Shown: positions 1 through 7,367 of the stretch, in pieces | How positions within the stretch are numbered: position 1 is the first letter of the stretch | How the letters are laid out: each line of letters starts with the position of its first letter | Source of the DNA: Actinacidiphila glaucinigra | Lineage (GTDB): Bacteria > Actinomycetota > Actinomycetes > Streptomycetales > Streptomycetaceae | DNA: 64,000 bases | NCBI RefSeq assembly: GCF_900188405.1 | Contig: NZ_FZOF01000005.1 | Coordinates: 186,001 to 250,000 of the forward strand | Direction of reading: 5' to 3' | The notes under the pieces: generated by a model | Told to the model about the DNA's origin: nothing | Seen by the model: only the letters and a program-made list of their open reading frames with translations | The model's database searches: none | Made by a program: the position numbers and the translations under genes

Positions 1-466
1 CTTCGACCAGGTCCCGGCGGCCCCGCTGACCGGGAAGACGGTCATCGACACCGGCAACTACTACCCCCAGCGCGACGGGCGGATCGCCGTGCTCGAGGAC
101 GGAACGACCACGGACAGCGGGCTGCTCCAGGGCCACCTGCCCGACGCCCACGTGGTGAAGGCCTTCAACAACATCTTCTTCCGCCACCTCGCGGAACTCG
201 CCCGGCCCAAGGGCTCCCCCGACCGGACCGCCCTCCCGATCGCCGGCGACGACCCCGCGGCCGTCGCGGACGCGGCGAACCTCCTCGACGTACTCGGCTA
301 CGACGCGGTCGCCTACGGCACCCTCGCCGACAGCTGGCGCTCCCAGCCCGGCACCCCGGTCTACGGTCTGCCGTACGCGGGCGGCGAGGCCGACTTCCCG
401 AAGGTGACGGGGACCCCCGTGCCCGCCGACGCGATCCGGACCGCGCTCGCCGCCGCCACCCGCTGA
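1..466 (+). CDS. NAD(P)-binding F420-oxidoreductase-family protein, 5' truncated
   Basis: The reading frame is open from base 2 to the stop at 464-466; the start lies outside the window, so about 154 C-terminal residues are present. The segments VIDTGNYYPQRDG and VVKAFNNI match the predicted dinucleotide-binding enzymes related to NADPH-dependent F420 reductase (the NADP_oxidored_F420 fold), in which the first loop follows the Rossmann beta-strand and the second precedes the dimerisation half. The Rossmann GxGxxG motif itself would be upstream and is not seen. Likely cytosolic; substrate unknown. A short GC-rich inverted stretch (CCGCGGCCTCCGG...CCGGAGGCCGCGG) starting about ten bases after the stop is a plausible terminator. 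Confidence 0.8.
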   Translation, partial: FDQVPAAPLTGKTVIDTGNYYPQRDGRIAVLEDGTTTDSGLLQGHLPDAHVVKAFNNIFFRHLAELARPKGSPDRTALPIAGDDPAAVADAANLLDVLGYDAVAYGTLADSWRSQPGTPVYGLPYAGGEADFPKVTGTPVPADAIRTALAAATR

Positions 467-474
467 GGAACGGA

Positions 475-513
475 CCCCGCGGCCTCCGGCACCGGTGCCG
501 GAGGCCGCGGGGT
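475..513 (+). terminator. GC-rich hairpin after the oxidoreductase gene
   Basis: CCCCGCGGCCTCCGGCACC is followed by GGTGCCGGAGGCCGCGGGG, a long perfect inverted repeat with almost no loop, directly after the stop codon. There is no T-tract, as is usual for streptomycete terminators. Confidence 0.7.
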
Positions 514-606
514 CCTGCGTTTGCGCGGGTCACGGGCTCGCGATCAGCCGTTGGTGACGGCGACGAAAGCGGCAGCGAGAAGAGCTACGACAGCTACGCG
601 TCCCCC

Positions 607-1008
607 TCACCAGCGTCGCCACCTGTCGGTGATCTCGTATCGGCTGACGCCGTGGAGGGATGCAAGCCTGGACACGTCGATGCCGTGCTGGGTGAGTACG
701 TCGTCGATGAAGACGCACAGCTGCTCTCGCTCGTCGGTGTCGTAGCCGCTGCTTTTGTGCCGGTGGTGGACCTCGTTGAGGGCCAGGACGACTCGTTCCA
801 CGATGTGGAGCACCTGTTCGCCCGAGGGCGCGGCGAGCACACTGACGTCGCGCTCGAACCCTGCCAGGACGGTATCGGTGTCGCTCAGGAAGGATTCGGA
901 GTACGAGTCCGCCAGGTACGCGCACTCGGAATCCAATGTGCCGGCCGCGACCTCTCGTGCCTCCTCAGCAACCAGGTCACGCCAATTTCGGGAAGGTCTC
1001 ACAGCCAT
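607..1008 (-). CDS. Hypothetical protein (133 aa)
   Basis: A 133-residue acidic, soluble, mostly alpha-helical-looking protein with no signal peptide or membrane segment. It has an Arg/Trp-rich start (PSRNWRDLV) and a C-terminal YEITDRWRRW. I do not recognise a domain. The frame uses G/C-ending codons throughout, and the protein has a natural composition, unlike the Arg/Ser-rich shadows on the other strand. No clear ribosome-binding site precedes the ATG at 1006-1008, so the start is uncertain. Such stand-alone proteins in streptomycetes often resemble immunity or contact-system proteins, but nothing here proves that. Confidence 0.6.
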   Translation of the reverse strand: MAVRPSRNWRDLVAEEAREVAAGTLDSECAYLADSYSESFLSDTDTVLAGFERDVSVLAAPSGEQVLHIVERVVLALNEVHHRHKSSGYDTDEREQLCVFIDDVLTQHGIDVSRLASLHGVSRYEITDRWRRW

Positions 1009-1236
1009 GCGCGAAGAGTACGAGTGCCCCTGGACACGGCGTCCCGCGGGGGCATCTGCCCTGCAAGCCCGGCGGTAAGGGCCGTCGAGGGTAGGCAGGC
1101 GAACAAACTGGCGCCACCCCGAAGAGTCGCCGGCCTAGCGCAAACCCCGTTGCGGCTCCACCCGCATCACCGTCACCATCAAGGCCGTCCTGGCTACAGC
1201 GCCATCGACAAACGACCGCAAGGGAGCCCGTTCACT

Positions 1237-1482
1237 GTGGCAGAGGTCAGAGTGACCTACGACAAGACCGCGAACGCGGCGTACGTCTACTTCACCGAAC
1301 CGCAGGCCCGCGTGAAGTCCGCACGCATGTATCCCTGCGATCCCGTGGACGTCGACGGCATGATCAACCTCGACTTCGACGAGCAGGGCCGCGTCATCGG
1401 CATCGAGGTGCTGGCCGCCAGTTCAAAACTGCCCGCGTACCTGCTCCGGTCCGCGGAGCGGCTGGACATCGAAGGGTCCTGA
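1237..1482 (+). CDS. DUF2283 domain-containing protein (81 aa)
   Basis: A GTG start at 1237 follows an AAGGGAG ribosome-binding site about ten bases upstream. The product begins with VRVTYDKTANAAYVYF and continues with a DGMINLDFDEQGRVIGIEVL segment, the hallmark layout of the DUF2283 family: a small beta-rich domain in which a Tyr-dense strand is followed by a G-x-I-x-G-I-E-hydrophobic turn. The function of the family is unknown; members are often found near toxin-antitoxin genes, but no toxin partner is visible here. An in-frame extension upstream to 652 exists but covers the antisense of the preceding gene and lacks a ribosome-binding site, so it was not used. Confidence 0.75.
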   Translation: MAEVRVTYDKTANAAYVYFTEPQARVKSARMYPCDPVDVDGMINLDFDEQGRVIGIEVLAASSKLPAYLLRSAERLDIEGS

Positions 1483-1550
1483 ACAGTCGGGCACCGCCTT
1501 GGCGGCGACCGCTGTGCGACCTGCGTCAGGTCGGAGAAGGCTCCCGGTCT

Positions 1551-1799
1551 CTAGCCGAATTCGCCGTCACGTACGCCCAGTCGAAACGCCGTCCACTCCT
1601 CCGCGGTGAACCGCAGCGGCGGCAGTTCCTTGTTCTGTGAATCGCGGACCGCGACCGCTCCGCCGCCGAGGTCTGCGACCTCCACACACGTCTTGTCCCA
1701 CCTGTTGGAGTGGCTGCTCGCGACCCAGTCCGCATCGGTCAAATCCATTGCGTACAGCTCGGCCTTGCGTGCGCCCGTCATGGGATCTCCCGTTGCCAT
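1551..1799 (-). CDS. DUF397 domain-containing protein (82 aa)
   Basis: The start at 1799 is chosen because an AAAGGGGAGG ribosome-binding site sits eight bases upstream. The product carries the DUF397 signature: WVASSHSNRWDKTCVEVA, then VAVRDSQN, then FTAEEWTAF. DUF397 proteins are small streptomycete proteins usually encoded beside an XRE/DUF5753 regulator (BldB/AbaA-like and WhiJ-type systems), where they are thought to bind the regulator. Here no XRE gene is adjacent; the only one in the window is some 48 kb away at 49680. It is therefore an orphan DUF397. Confidence 0.85.
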   Translation of the reverse strand: MATGDPMTGARKAELYAMDLTDADWVASSHSNRWDKTCVEVADLGGGAVAVRDSQNKELPPLRFTAEEWTAFRLGVRDGEFG

Positions 1800-1929
1800 C
1801 GGATGGACCTCCCCTTTCAGCGTCGCTCCGATGGTCCTCATGTGCATCTCGCCCACCTTCCTGCGCCGCGGCGGCGCTCCGGCACCGGCCCTCCCGGTGC
1901 CGGAGCGCCGCGCGGGACAGCGGCGTCCG

Positions 1930-2196
1930 TCAGCCTCCGCCGGGCGCCGTGTCCCCGCTCCCGTAGCGGCGCCGGAACCGCTCGACGCGGCCGGCGGTGT
2001 CCACCACGCGGGCGGTACCGGTGTAGAAGGGGTGGCTCGCGGAGGAGATCTCCACGTCCACCACGGGGTAGGTGTTGCCGTCCTCCCAGACGACGGTCTT
2101 CTCACTGGTCATCGTGGACCGGGTGAGGAAGGCGAAGTCCGCCGCGCGGTCGCGGAAGACCACCGGACGGTAGTCCGGGTGGATGCCGGGTTTCAT
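1930..2196 (-). CDS. rpmE2: 50S ribosomal protein L31 type B (zinc-independent)
   Basis: The 88-aa product begins [16 protein letters not shown] and contains SHPFYTG, the conserved core of L31 type B. It has no cysteines, so it lacks the CxxC zinc ribbon of the housekeeping L31. Such C-minus paralogues replace the zinc-binding copy under zinc limitation and free ribosomal zinc. GGAGAACCC precedes the ATG. It is the last gene of a leftward L28-S14-L31 operon that starts at the Zur-type palindrome at 2835. Confidence 0.95.
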   Translation of the reverse strand: MKPGIHPDYRPVVFRDRAADFAFLTRSTMTSEKTVVWEDGNTYPVVDVEISSASHPFYTGTARVVDTAGRVERFRRRYGSGDTAPGGG

Positions 2197-2260
2197 GGGT
2201 TCTCCGTGAGATGTCGTACGGGCCGCGGGGGCCGGTGGCGCGGTGTTCCGGGGGGCGGTG

Positions 2261-2566
2261 TCACCAGGAGGCCTTGCGCACTCCTGGCAGGTGTCCCGCG
2301 TGCGCCTGGGCGCGCAGGTTGATCCGCGAGAGGCCGAACGCCCGCAGGTGGCCGCGGGCCCGCCCGTCGAGGGCGTCGCGGTTGCGGACCCGGGTGGCGC
2401 TGGCGTCGCGCGGCTGCCGGTCCAGCTCCCGCCGCGCGGCGGCCTTCTCCTGCGGGGTGGCGGTGGGGCGGCGCAGGACGTCCTTCAGCTCGGCGCGCCG
2501 TACGGCGTACCGCGCCACGACGGCCTTGCGCCGTTCGTTCTTCGCGATCTTCCCGGCCTTGGCCAT
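2261..2566 (-). CDS. rpsN: 30S ribosomal protein S14 (C-minus paralogue)
   Basis: The 101-aa protein begins [13 protein letters not shown] and ends with the rRNA-binding block [25 protein letters not shown]...LPGVRKASW typical of long, cysteine-free S14. Zinc-binding S14 is about 61 aa with two CxxC pairs, none of which are present. The start overlaps the stop of the preceding L28 gene in a TGATG arrangement, indicating translational coupling. Same leftward zinc-responsive operon as L28 and L31. Confidence 0.95.
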   Translation of the reverse strand: MAKAGKIAKNERRKAVVARYAVRRAELKDVLRRPTATPQEKAAARRELDRQPRDASATRVRNRDALDGRARGHLRAFGLSRINLRAQAHAGHLPGVRKASW

Positions 2567-2802
2567 CAGACCCGGCCTCCCCGGGCCCGGATGACGGCGA
2601 CGGCCTTCTCGATGCCGATGCGGTCCAAGGTCCTGATGCCCTTGGCGCTCAGCGTCAGCCGGACGGTGCGGCCCTCGCTGGGCAGCAGGTAGCGCTTGTG
2701 CTGGATGTTCGGGTCGAAGCGGCGCCTGGTGCGCCGGTGGGAGTGCGAGACGGAGTTGCCGAAGCCGGGCTTGCGGCCGGTGAGTTGGCAGTGTGCGGGC
2801 AT
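2566..2802 (-). CDS. rpmB: 50S ribosomal protein L28 (zinc-independent paralogue)
   Basis: The 78-aa product starts [22 protein letters not shown] and ends with a Leu/Arg-rich block. It fits L28 in length and in the G-N-x-V-S-H-S-x-R motif. The usual zinc-binding cysteine set of the C-plus form is not complete: only the single Cys near the start remains. First gene of the leftward operon, 66 bases from the divergent L33 gene, with the Zur-type site between them. Confidence 0.93.
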   Translation of the reverse strand: MPAHCQLTGRKPGFGNSVSHSHRRTRRRFDPNIQHKRYLLPSEGRTVRLTLSAKGIRTLDRIGIEKAVAVIRARGGRV

Positions 2803-2833
2803 GTCGGTCCGTTCGGTCGGCTCATCGAGCTTA

Positions 2834-2868
2834 TTGGAAATGAAAACCAGTTCTGTATAGTACCCGGC
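2834..2868 (+). promoter_or_regulatory. Leaderless promoter of the L33 gene
   Basis: TTGGAA at 2834-2839, a 16-base spacer and TATAGT at 2856-2861 form a good vegetative promoter. Seven bases after the -10 comes the ATG of the L33 gene, so the transcript would begin at or next to the start codon. There is no ribosome-binding site before that ATG, which supports leaderless translation. Confidence 0.65.
2835..2849. promoter_or_regulatory. Putative Zur operator
   Basis: TGGAAATGAAAACCA matches ten of fifteen positions of the actinobacterial Zur consensus TGAAAATGATTTTCA, with the TG...CA ends and central ATGA conserved. It lies in the only divergent gap of the cysteine-free ribosomal protein cluster, which is a classic Zur target in Streptomyces coelicolor. 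It overlaps the -35 element of the L33 promoter, so bound Zur would block transcription directly. Confidence 0.75.
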
Positions 2869-3033
2869 ATGGCACGCACCGACCTACGCCCCGTCATCAA
2901 GCTCCGCTCCACCGCCGGGACCGGCCACACCTACGTGACCCGCAAGAACCGCCGGAACGACCCGGACCGCCTGGTCCTGCGCAAGTACGACCCGGTGGTC
3001 CGGCGTCACGTCGAGTTCCGCGAGGAACGCTGA
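2869..3033 (+). CDS. rpmG: 50S ribosomal protein L33 (zinc-independent)
   Basis: The 54-aa product [20 protein letters not shown]... followed by [21 protein letters not shown] is a textbook L33. There is no cysteine: the usual CxxC positions have been replaced, making this the C-minus form. The upstream in-frame extension to 2698 was rejected because it crosses the promoter and Zur site. First gene of a rightward operon L33-CobW-like-S18-L32. Confidence 0.96.
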   Translation: MARTDLRPVIKLRSTAGTGHTYVTRKNRRNDPDRLVLRKYDPVVRRHVEFREER

Positions 3034-3082
3034 CCCGCCCCCCTCTCCACCCGCTCGACCCCTGACACGAAAGGCACCTCCC

Positions 3083-4258
3083 GTGGACAGCAGCCCCAAG
3101 CTGCCCGTCGTCCTCGTCGGCGGTCTGCACGCCGAGGCCCGCCGGGCCGCGGTGCGCGAACTCCTGCACTCCACCCCCGGGGCCCTCGCCCTCCACCACG
3201 ACCTGCGGCCCGCCGTCGGCGGACCCGTCCGGCGCGTCCTCAGTGACCGCGCCGGCGTCCTCTCCCGGACCGACACCGAGCTCGTGAACGACTGCGCCTG
3301 CTGCGCGCTCCGCGCCGACCTGCTCCCCGAACTGCTGGCGCTGGCCGCGGACCCGTCCTGCCGGCTCGCCGTCGTCGAGCTGTGGGACTCGGTGGAACCA
3401 CAGGCGATGGCCGAGGTCCTGGTCGGCACCCCGCTGCCCGACGGCAGCCTCTCGGGGAGCGTGCTGGCGGCGGCCGGGGTGGTCACCTGCGTCGACCCCG
3501 CCCTCCTGCTCGACCACCTCGGCTGCGGCGACGACCTCACCGACCACGGCCTCGCCGTCGCTCCGGGCGACCACCGCACCGTCGCCGACACCCTGGCCCG
3601 GCAACTGGAGTACGCCGGCGTCCTCGCCCTCGCGCCGGGCGAGGACGCCGACCCCGGCGACGTCGAACTGCTCACCCAGCTCCACCCGACGGCCCGTCAG
3701 GTCACGATCGGTACGGGCCGGCTCGCCCCGGCGGCACGGTCCGGCTTCGACGTCGCCGCGGCCGCCGCACGGCAGCATCCGGCCTGCGCCCTGCTGCCCC
3801 AGGAGGCCGACGCCCACGGTGTCGCCACCCTGGTGTGGCGCTCCGCCCGGCCCTTCCACCCCGGCCGGCTGCACGCGGCCCTGGAGGACCTCAGCTGCGC
3901 CGCCGCGCGCAGCCGCGGCCGCTTCTGGCTGGCCGACCACCCCGACACCCTGCTCTCCTGGGAGGCCGCCGGCGGCGCGCTGTGCATCGAGGACGTCGGG
4001 CCGTGGCTCGCCGCGCTCCCCGACGCGGCGTGGGAGATGGTGCCGCCCGAACGGCGGGTGGCGGCCGCCCTGGACTGGCACCCGGAACACGGCGACCGCG
4101 GCCAGCACCTCACCTTCACCTCGCCCGGCCTGGACCGCGAAGGACTCGTGGCCACCCTCGACCGCTGCCTGCTCACTGATGCCGAGTACGCGGCGGGACC
4201 CGACGGCTGGCGCCGCCTGCCCCACGCCTTCGACGGCTTCCTCGACCACGCGGCCTGA
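3083..4258 (+). CDS. CobW/COG0523-family protein, likely Mrf-type ribosome hibernation factor
   Basis: The 391-aa protein starts at GTG 3083 behind GAAAGG. It has the CobW-like layout: a beta-strand VVLVGG at residues 9-14, the conserved CxCC motif at Cys71, Cys73 and Cys74 (NDCACCALR), and a C-terminal CobW_C-like half with a Trp/Leu-rich tail. The Walker A loop, normally GxxGxGKT, is replaced by GGLHAEARRA, so GTP binding through a P-loop is doubtful. Its place inside the cysteine-free ribosomal protein operon matches the mycobacterial gene mrf, whose product recruits the hibernation factor Mpy to C-minus ribosomes when zinc is scarce. The CxCC motif would be the zinc sensor. COG0523 zinc metallochaperone function is the alternative. 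Confidence 0.8.
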   Translation: MDSSPKLPVVLVGGLHAEARRAAVRELLHSTPGALALHHDLRPAVGGPVRRVLSDRAGVLSRTDTELVNDCACCALRADLLPELLALAADPSCRLAVVELWDSVEPQAMAEVLVGTPLPDGSLSGSVLAAAGVVTCVDPALLLDHLGCGDDLTDHGLAVAPGDHRTVADTLARQLEYAGVLALAPGEDADPGDVELLTQLHPTARQVTIGTGRLAPAARSGFDVAAAAARQHPACALLPQEADAHGVATLVWRSARPFHPGRLHAALEDLSCAAARSRGRFWLADHPDTLLSWEAAGGALCIEDVGPWLAALPDAAWEMVPPERRVAAALDWHPEHGDRGQHLTFTSPGLDREGLVATLDRCLLTDAEYAAGPDGWRRLPHAFDGFLDHAA

Positions 4259-4291
4259 ACCGCACACTGCGACGACCACGGAGACAGCACC

Positions 4292-4570
4292 ATGACGACC
4301 GTCCGCACCGGCACGACCAGGGGCCTGAACAGGGGTCAGAACACGGGCAAGGGCAAGGACGCCCGCAAGACCCGGCCGAACCCGCTCTTCGCCGCGGGCA
4401 TCGAGTACGTCGACTACAAGGACACCTATCTGCTGCGGAAGTTCATCTCCGACCGGGGCAAGATCCGCAGCCGGCGGGTCACCCGCGTCACCGCCCGCCA
4501 GCAGCGCGCCCTAGCCCGCGCCATAAAGAACGCCCGCGAGATGGCCCTGCTGCCGTACGCCACCCGCTGA
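4292..4570 (+). CDS. rpsR: 30S ribosomal protein S18 (C-minus paralogue)
   Basis: The 92-aa protein has the S18 core [42 protein letters not shown], split here by length, ending in [11 protein letters not shown]. Cysteines of the zinc-binding form are absent. The N-terminal 30 residues are Gly/Arg-rich and longer than usual. GGAG lies upstream of the ATG and the gene follows the CobW-like gene by 33 bases in the same zinc-responsive operon. Confidence 0.95.
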   Translation: MTTVRTGTTRGLNRGQNTGKGKDARKTRPNPLFAAGIEYVDYKDTYLLRKFISDRGKIRSRRVTRVTARQQRALARAIKNAREMALLPYATR

Positions 4571-4597
4571 CCGCGCCCACCCGCAGAGGAGAACCCC

Positions 4598-4768
4598 ATG
4601 GCCGTGCCCAAGCGCAGGACCTCCCGCAGCAACACCCGTCACCGCCGCGCCCGTTGGAAGGCCGAGGCCCCCCACCTGGTGCCTGTCACCGTCGACGGCC
4701 GCGAGCGGCTGGTGCCCGTCCACCTCGTCCGCGCCTTCCGGCGCGGTCTGCTGCCCGGTCGGGAGTGA
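4598..4768 (+). CDS. rpmF: 50S ribosomal protein L32 (zinc-independent)
   Basis: A 56-aa ORF begins [20 protein letters not shown], the invariant L32 N-terminus. In the housekeeping form a CxxC zinc pair follows; here the region reads [11 protein letters not shown] with no cysteine, so it is a C-minus copy. GAGGAG lies ten bases before the ATG. It is the last gene of the rightward zinc-responsive operon and converges on the monooxygenase gene with only 17 bases between stops. Confidence 0.94.
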   Translation: MAVPKRRTSRSNTRHRRARWKAEAPHLVPVTVDGRERLVPVHLVRAFRRGLLPGRE

Positions 4769-4785
4769 CGGCTCCGCCCCTCCGC

Positions 4786-5913
4786 TCAGCGGCGGTGCCA
4801 CTCCTCGGCCAGCAGACGGTGGGACCGGACCCGGTCCGCGTGGCCGTGGGTGATGGTCGTGACGATCAACTCGTCGGCCCCGGTGGCCTCCTGGAGCTGC
4901 TCCAGCCGATCGGCCACGCGCTGCGGCGAGCCGACGAACCGGGTCTCGACGCGGTCCGCCACCAGGGCCCGGTCCGCCTCCGTCCATGGGTGGGACCGGG
5001 CCTGCCGGGGGGTGGGGTACTCGATGGCGCCCTCGGCGGTACGGATGCTGCGCACCCACAGACCGTAACCGGCGGCGAGTTCACGGGCGGTCGCGTCGTC
5101 CCGCGCGACGACGACGTCGGCGGAGACGCTGACATAGGGCTTGTCGAGCACGCCGCCCGGCCGGAAGGCGGCGCGGTAGCCGTCGACCGCCTCCAGGACG
5201 CTGCCCGGGCTGACGTGGTAGTTCGCGGCGAAGTGCAATCCGTGCCGGCCGGCGGCCTCGGCGCTTTGGCCGCCGCTGCTGCCGAGGATCCACACCTGGA
5301 CGTCGGCGCCCTCCCCCGGCACGGCGTGCGCCTCGACGCCGTCCGCCGAGCGGTAGGTGCCGCGCAGCAGCGCCAGGATGTCGTCGACCTGCTCCCCGTA
5401 CTCCTGGGAGCGCGCGCCGGGCTGCTGCAGCAGCTGCCGCTGGAGCGCGATGCGGGGTGAGCCGAGCAGGTGCTCGAAGGAGAACTTCGGCGGGATCCGC
5501 AGCCCGCCCGGCGTACGCCCGTCCACGACGGGTGTCGTGGTCGGCACCGGACCGGCCGCGCCGCCCGGTGGGCGGCCCCCGGAGCGGCCGAGCCCCAGGT
5601 CGAGGCGCCCCGGGTGCAGGGCGTCGACGAGGCCGAACTCCTCGACGGTGGACAGGGCGGTGCGGTGGCCGAGTTGGACCGCTCCCGAACCGAGCCGGAT
5701 CGTGGAGGTCGCGGCCGCGGTGAGGGCCAGCAGAACGGCGGGCGAAGTGCCGGCGACACCGGGATTGAGGTGGTGCTCGGCGAACCAGTAGCGGGCGTAG
5801 CCGGACTCCTCCGCCCGCCGGGCGAGGTCGATGCTGTTGCGCAGGGCCTGCGCGGCGGTGGAGCCGGAGGAGATCGGGACGAGGTCGAGGACTCCGAGCG
5901 GTGTGCGGGACAC
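4786..5913 (-). CDS. LLM-class flavin-dependent oxidoreductase (MsnO8/YhbW-like)
   Basis: The 375-aa protein starts at GTG 5913 with VSRTPLGVLDLVPI; GAGGAG precedes it. It carries the short luciferase-like TIM-barrel pattern: YWFAEHHLNPGVAGTSPAVLLALTAA, IRLGSGAVQLGHRTALSTVEEFG, LDLGLGRSGG and GSSGGQSAEAAGRHGLHFAAN, the last for FMN phosphate. Proteins of this kind use reduced FMN or F420 to oxidise small molecules. It ends a three-gene leftward operon with two larger monooxygenases, all behind leader peptide 1 at 8713-8838. The 5' extension to 6033 lies within the upstream gene and was rejected. Organosulfur substrate is inferred from context. Confidence 0.85.
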   Translation of the reverse strand: MSRTPLGVLDLVPISSGSTAAQALRNSIDLARRAEESGYARYWFAEHHLNPGVAGTSPAVLLALTAAATSTIRLGSGAVQLGHRTALSTVEEFGLVDALHPGRLDLGLGRSGGRPPGGAAGPVPTTTPVVDGRTPGGLRIPPKFSFEHLLGSPRIALQRQLLQQPGARSQEYGEQVDDILALLRGTYRSADGVEAHAVPGEGADVQVWILGSSGGQSAEAAGRHGLHFAANYHVSPGSVLEAVDGYRAAFRPGGVLDKPYVSVSADVVVARDDATARELAAGYGLWVRSIRTAEGAIEYPTPRQARSHPWTEADRALVADRVETRFVGSPQRVADRLEQLQEATGADELIVTTITHGHADRVRSHRLLAEEWHRR

Positions 5914-5971
5914 GGTGGGTGGTCTCCTCAGCGGTGGGCGGGTCCGGGCGACGACGGGACGGCGGGAGGGC

Positions 5972-7348
5972 TCACGACGCGGCCCGCTCCGCCGGGGTCC
6001 GCGCGTCGGGGTGGGCGAGGCCGAGGTGGTCACGCAGGGTGGTGCCCTCGTAGTCGGCGCGGAAGACGCCCCGTTCCTGCAGCAGCGGGACGACGGTGTC
6101 GGCGAAGACGTCCAGGCCGCCGGGAGTGACGTGCGGGACGAGGATGAAGCCGTCGGCGGCGTCGGCCTGCACGAAGTCGTCGATGCCCGCGGCGACGGTG
6201 GACGGTGAGCCCACGAAGGACTGGCGGTTGCCGGTCTCGATGACCAGGTCGCGGATCGACCACCCGTTGGCGGCGGCCAGCTCCCGCCACTCGCGGGCGG
6301 TGGCCAGAGGGTCGCGGTACATGCGCACCTGGGCGCGACCGCGGGCGACGGTGTGCTCGCCGGGATCGGGGTCGACGTCCGGGAGGGGGCCGTCCGGGTC
6401 GTAGGCGGACAGGTCGCGGTTCCAGACGAACTCCAGGTGCTTGATCGCGGTGGCCCCGCTGACCTGCTGCCGCCTCACCTCGCGGGCGAGTTCGGCGGCC
6501 TCGGCGTCGCTGTCGCCGAGGACGAAGGTCGCGGCGGGCAGGATCAGCAACTCGTCCTGGCCGCGGCCGTACTTCGACAGGCGGCCCTTGACGTCCCGGT
6601 AGAAGGCACGGCCCGCCTCGAACGTGCTGTGGCGGCTGAAGATGGCGTCGGCGTCGGCGGCCGCGAACTCCCGGCCCTCCTCGGAGTCGCCCGCCTGGAA
6701 GACCACCGGGCGTCCCTGCGGGCCGCGCGGGACGTTGAACTGTCCGTGGATGTCGAAGTGGTGCCCCTTGTGCACGAAGGATCCGGCCCGCGCGTCGCGC
6801 AGGAAGGCGCCCGTCGCACGGTCGGCGAGTATCTCGTCGCCGTGCCACGAGTCGAAGAGCCCGCCCGCGGTGGCGAGGAACTCCCTGGCGCGGGAGTAGC
6901 GCTCCTCCTGCGGGAGGAATCCGCCGCGGCGGAAGTTCTCCCCGGTGAAGGCGTCCCAGGAGGTGACGACGTTCCACGCGGAGCGCCCGCCGGAGAGGTG
7001 GTCGAGGCTGGCGAACTGGCGGGCCACCTCATAGGGCTCGTTGAAGGTGGAGTTGATGGTGCCGGTGAGGCCGATGCGCTCCGTGACGGCGGCGAGCGCG
7101 GCGAGGACGGTGAAGGTGTCGGGGCGGCCGACCACGTCCAGGTCGTGGATCCTGCCGCCCTGTTCGCGCAGGCGCAGGCCTTCGGCGAGGAACAGGAAGT
7201 CGAACTTGGCGCGTTCGGCGGTCCGCGCGAAGTGCGCGAAGGAGCCGAACTCGATGTGGCTGCCGGCCCGTGGGTCGCTCCACACGGTGGTGTTGTTGAC
7301 GCCGGGGAAGTGGGCGGCCAGATGGATCTGCTTGCGCGGTTTGCTCAT
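5972..7348 (-). CDS. NtaA/DmoA-family FMN-dependent monooxygenase
   Basis: The 458-aa protein shows the NtaA/SnaA/DszA/DmoA layout: IHLAAHFPGVNNTTVW at the start, FDFLFLAEGLRLREQGG near residue 50, TERIGLTGTINSTFNEPYEVARQFASLDHLSGGRSAWNVVTS (given in parts here) near 90-130, and PVVFQAGDSEEGREFAA near 215. The family uses FMNH2 supplied by a separate reductase to cleave C-N or C-S bonds in nitrilotriacetate, dimethylsulfide or dibenzothiophene sulfone. An SsuE-like reductase is encoded at 21267. Middle gene of the leftward operon behind leader peptide 1; it is 58 bases from the next gene. Confidence 0.88.
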   Translation of the reverse strand: MSKPRKQIHLAAHFPGVNNTTVWSDPRAGSHIEFGSFAHFARTAERAKFDFLFLAEGLRLREQGGRIHDLDVVGRPDTFTVLAALAAVTERIGLTGTINSTFNEPYEVARQFASLDHLSGGRSAWNVVTSWDAFTGENFRRGGFLPQEERYSRAREFLATAGGLFDSWHGDEILADRATGAFLRDARAGSFVHKGHHFDIHGQFNVPRGPQGRPVVFQAGDSEEGREFAAADADAIFSRHSTFEAGRAFYRDVKGRLSKYGRGQDELLILPAATFVLGDSDAEAAELAREVRRQQVSGATAIKHLEFVWNRDLSAYDPDGPLPDVDPDPGEHTVARGRAQVRMYRDPLATAREWRELAAANGWSIRDLVIETGNRQSFVGSPSTVAAGIDDFVQADAADGFILVPHVTPGGLDVFADTVVPLLQERGVFRADYEGTTLRDHLGLAHPDARTPAERAAS

Positions 7349-7367
7349 GGCGTACGGTTCCTCCGGC

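Noticed and set aside
2897..4279. Long leftward ORF (460 aa) opposite the CobW-like gene
   Set aside because: It is antisense to a gene with clear family motifs, is Gly/Val/Arg-rich and has no domain or ribosome-binding site. High-GC DNA often yields such shadows.
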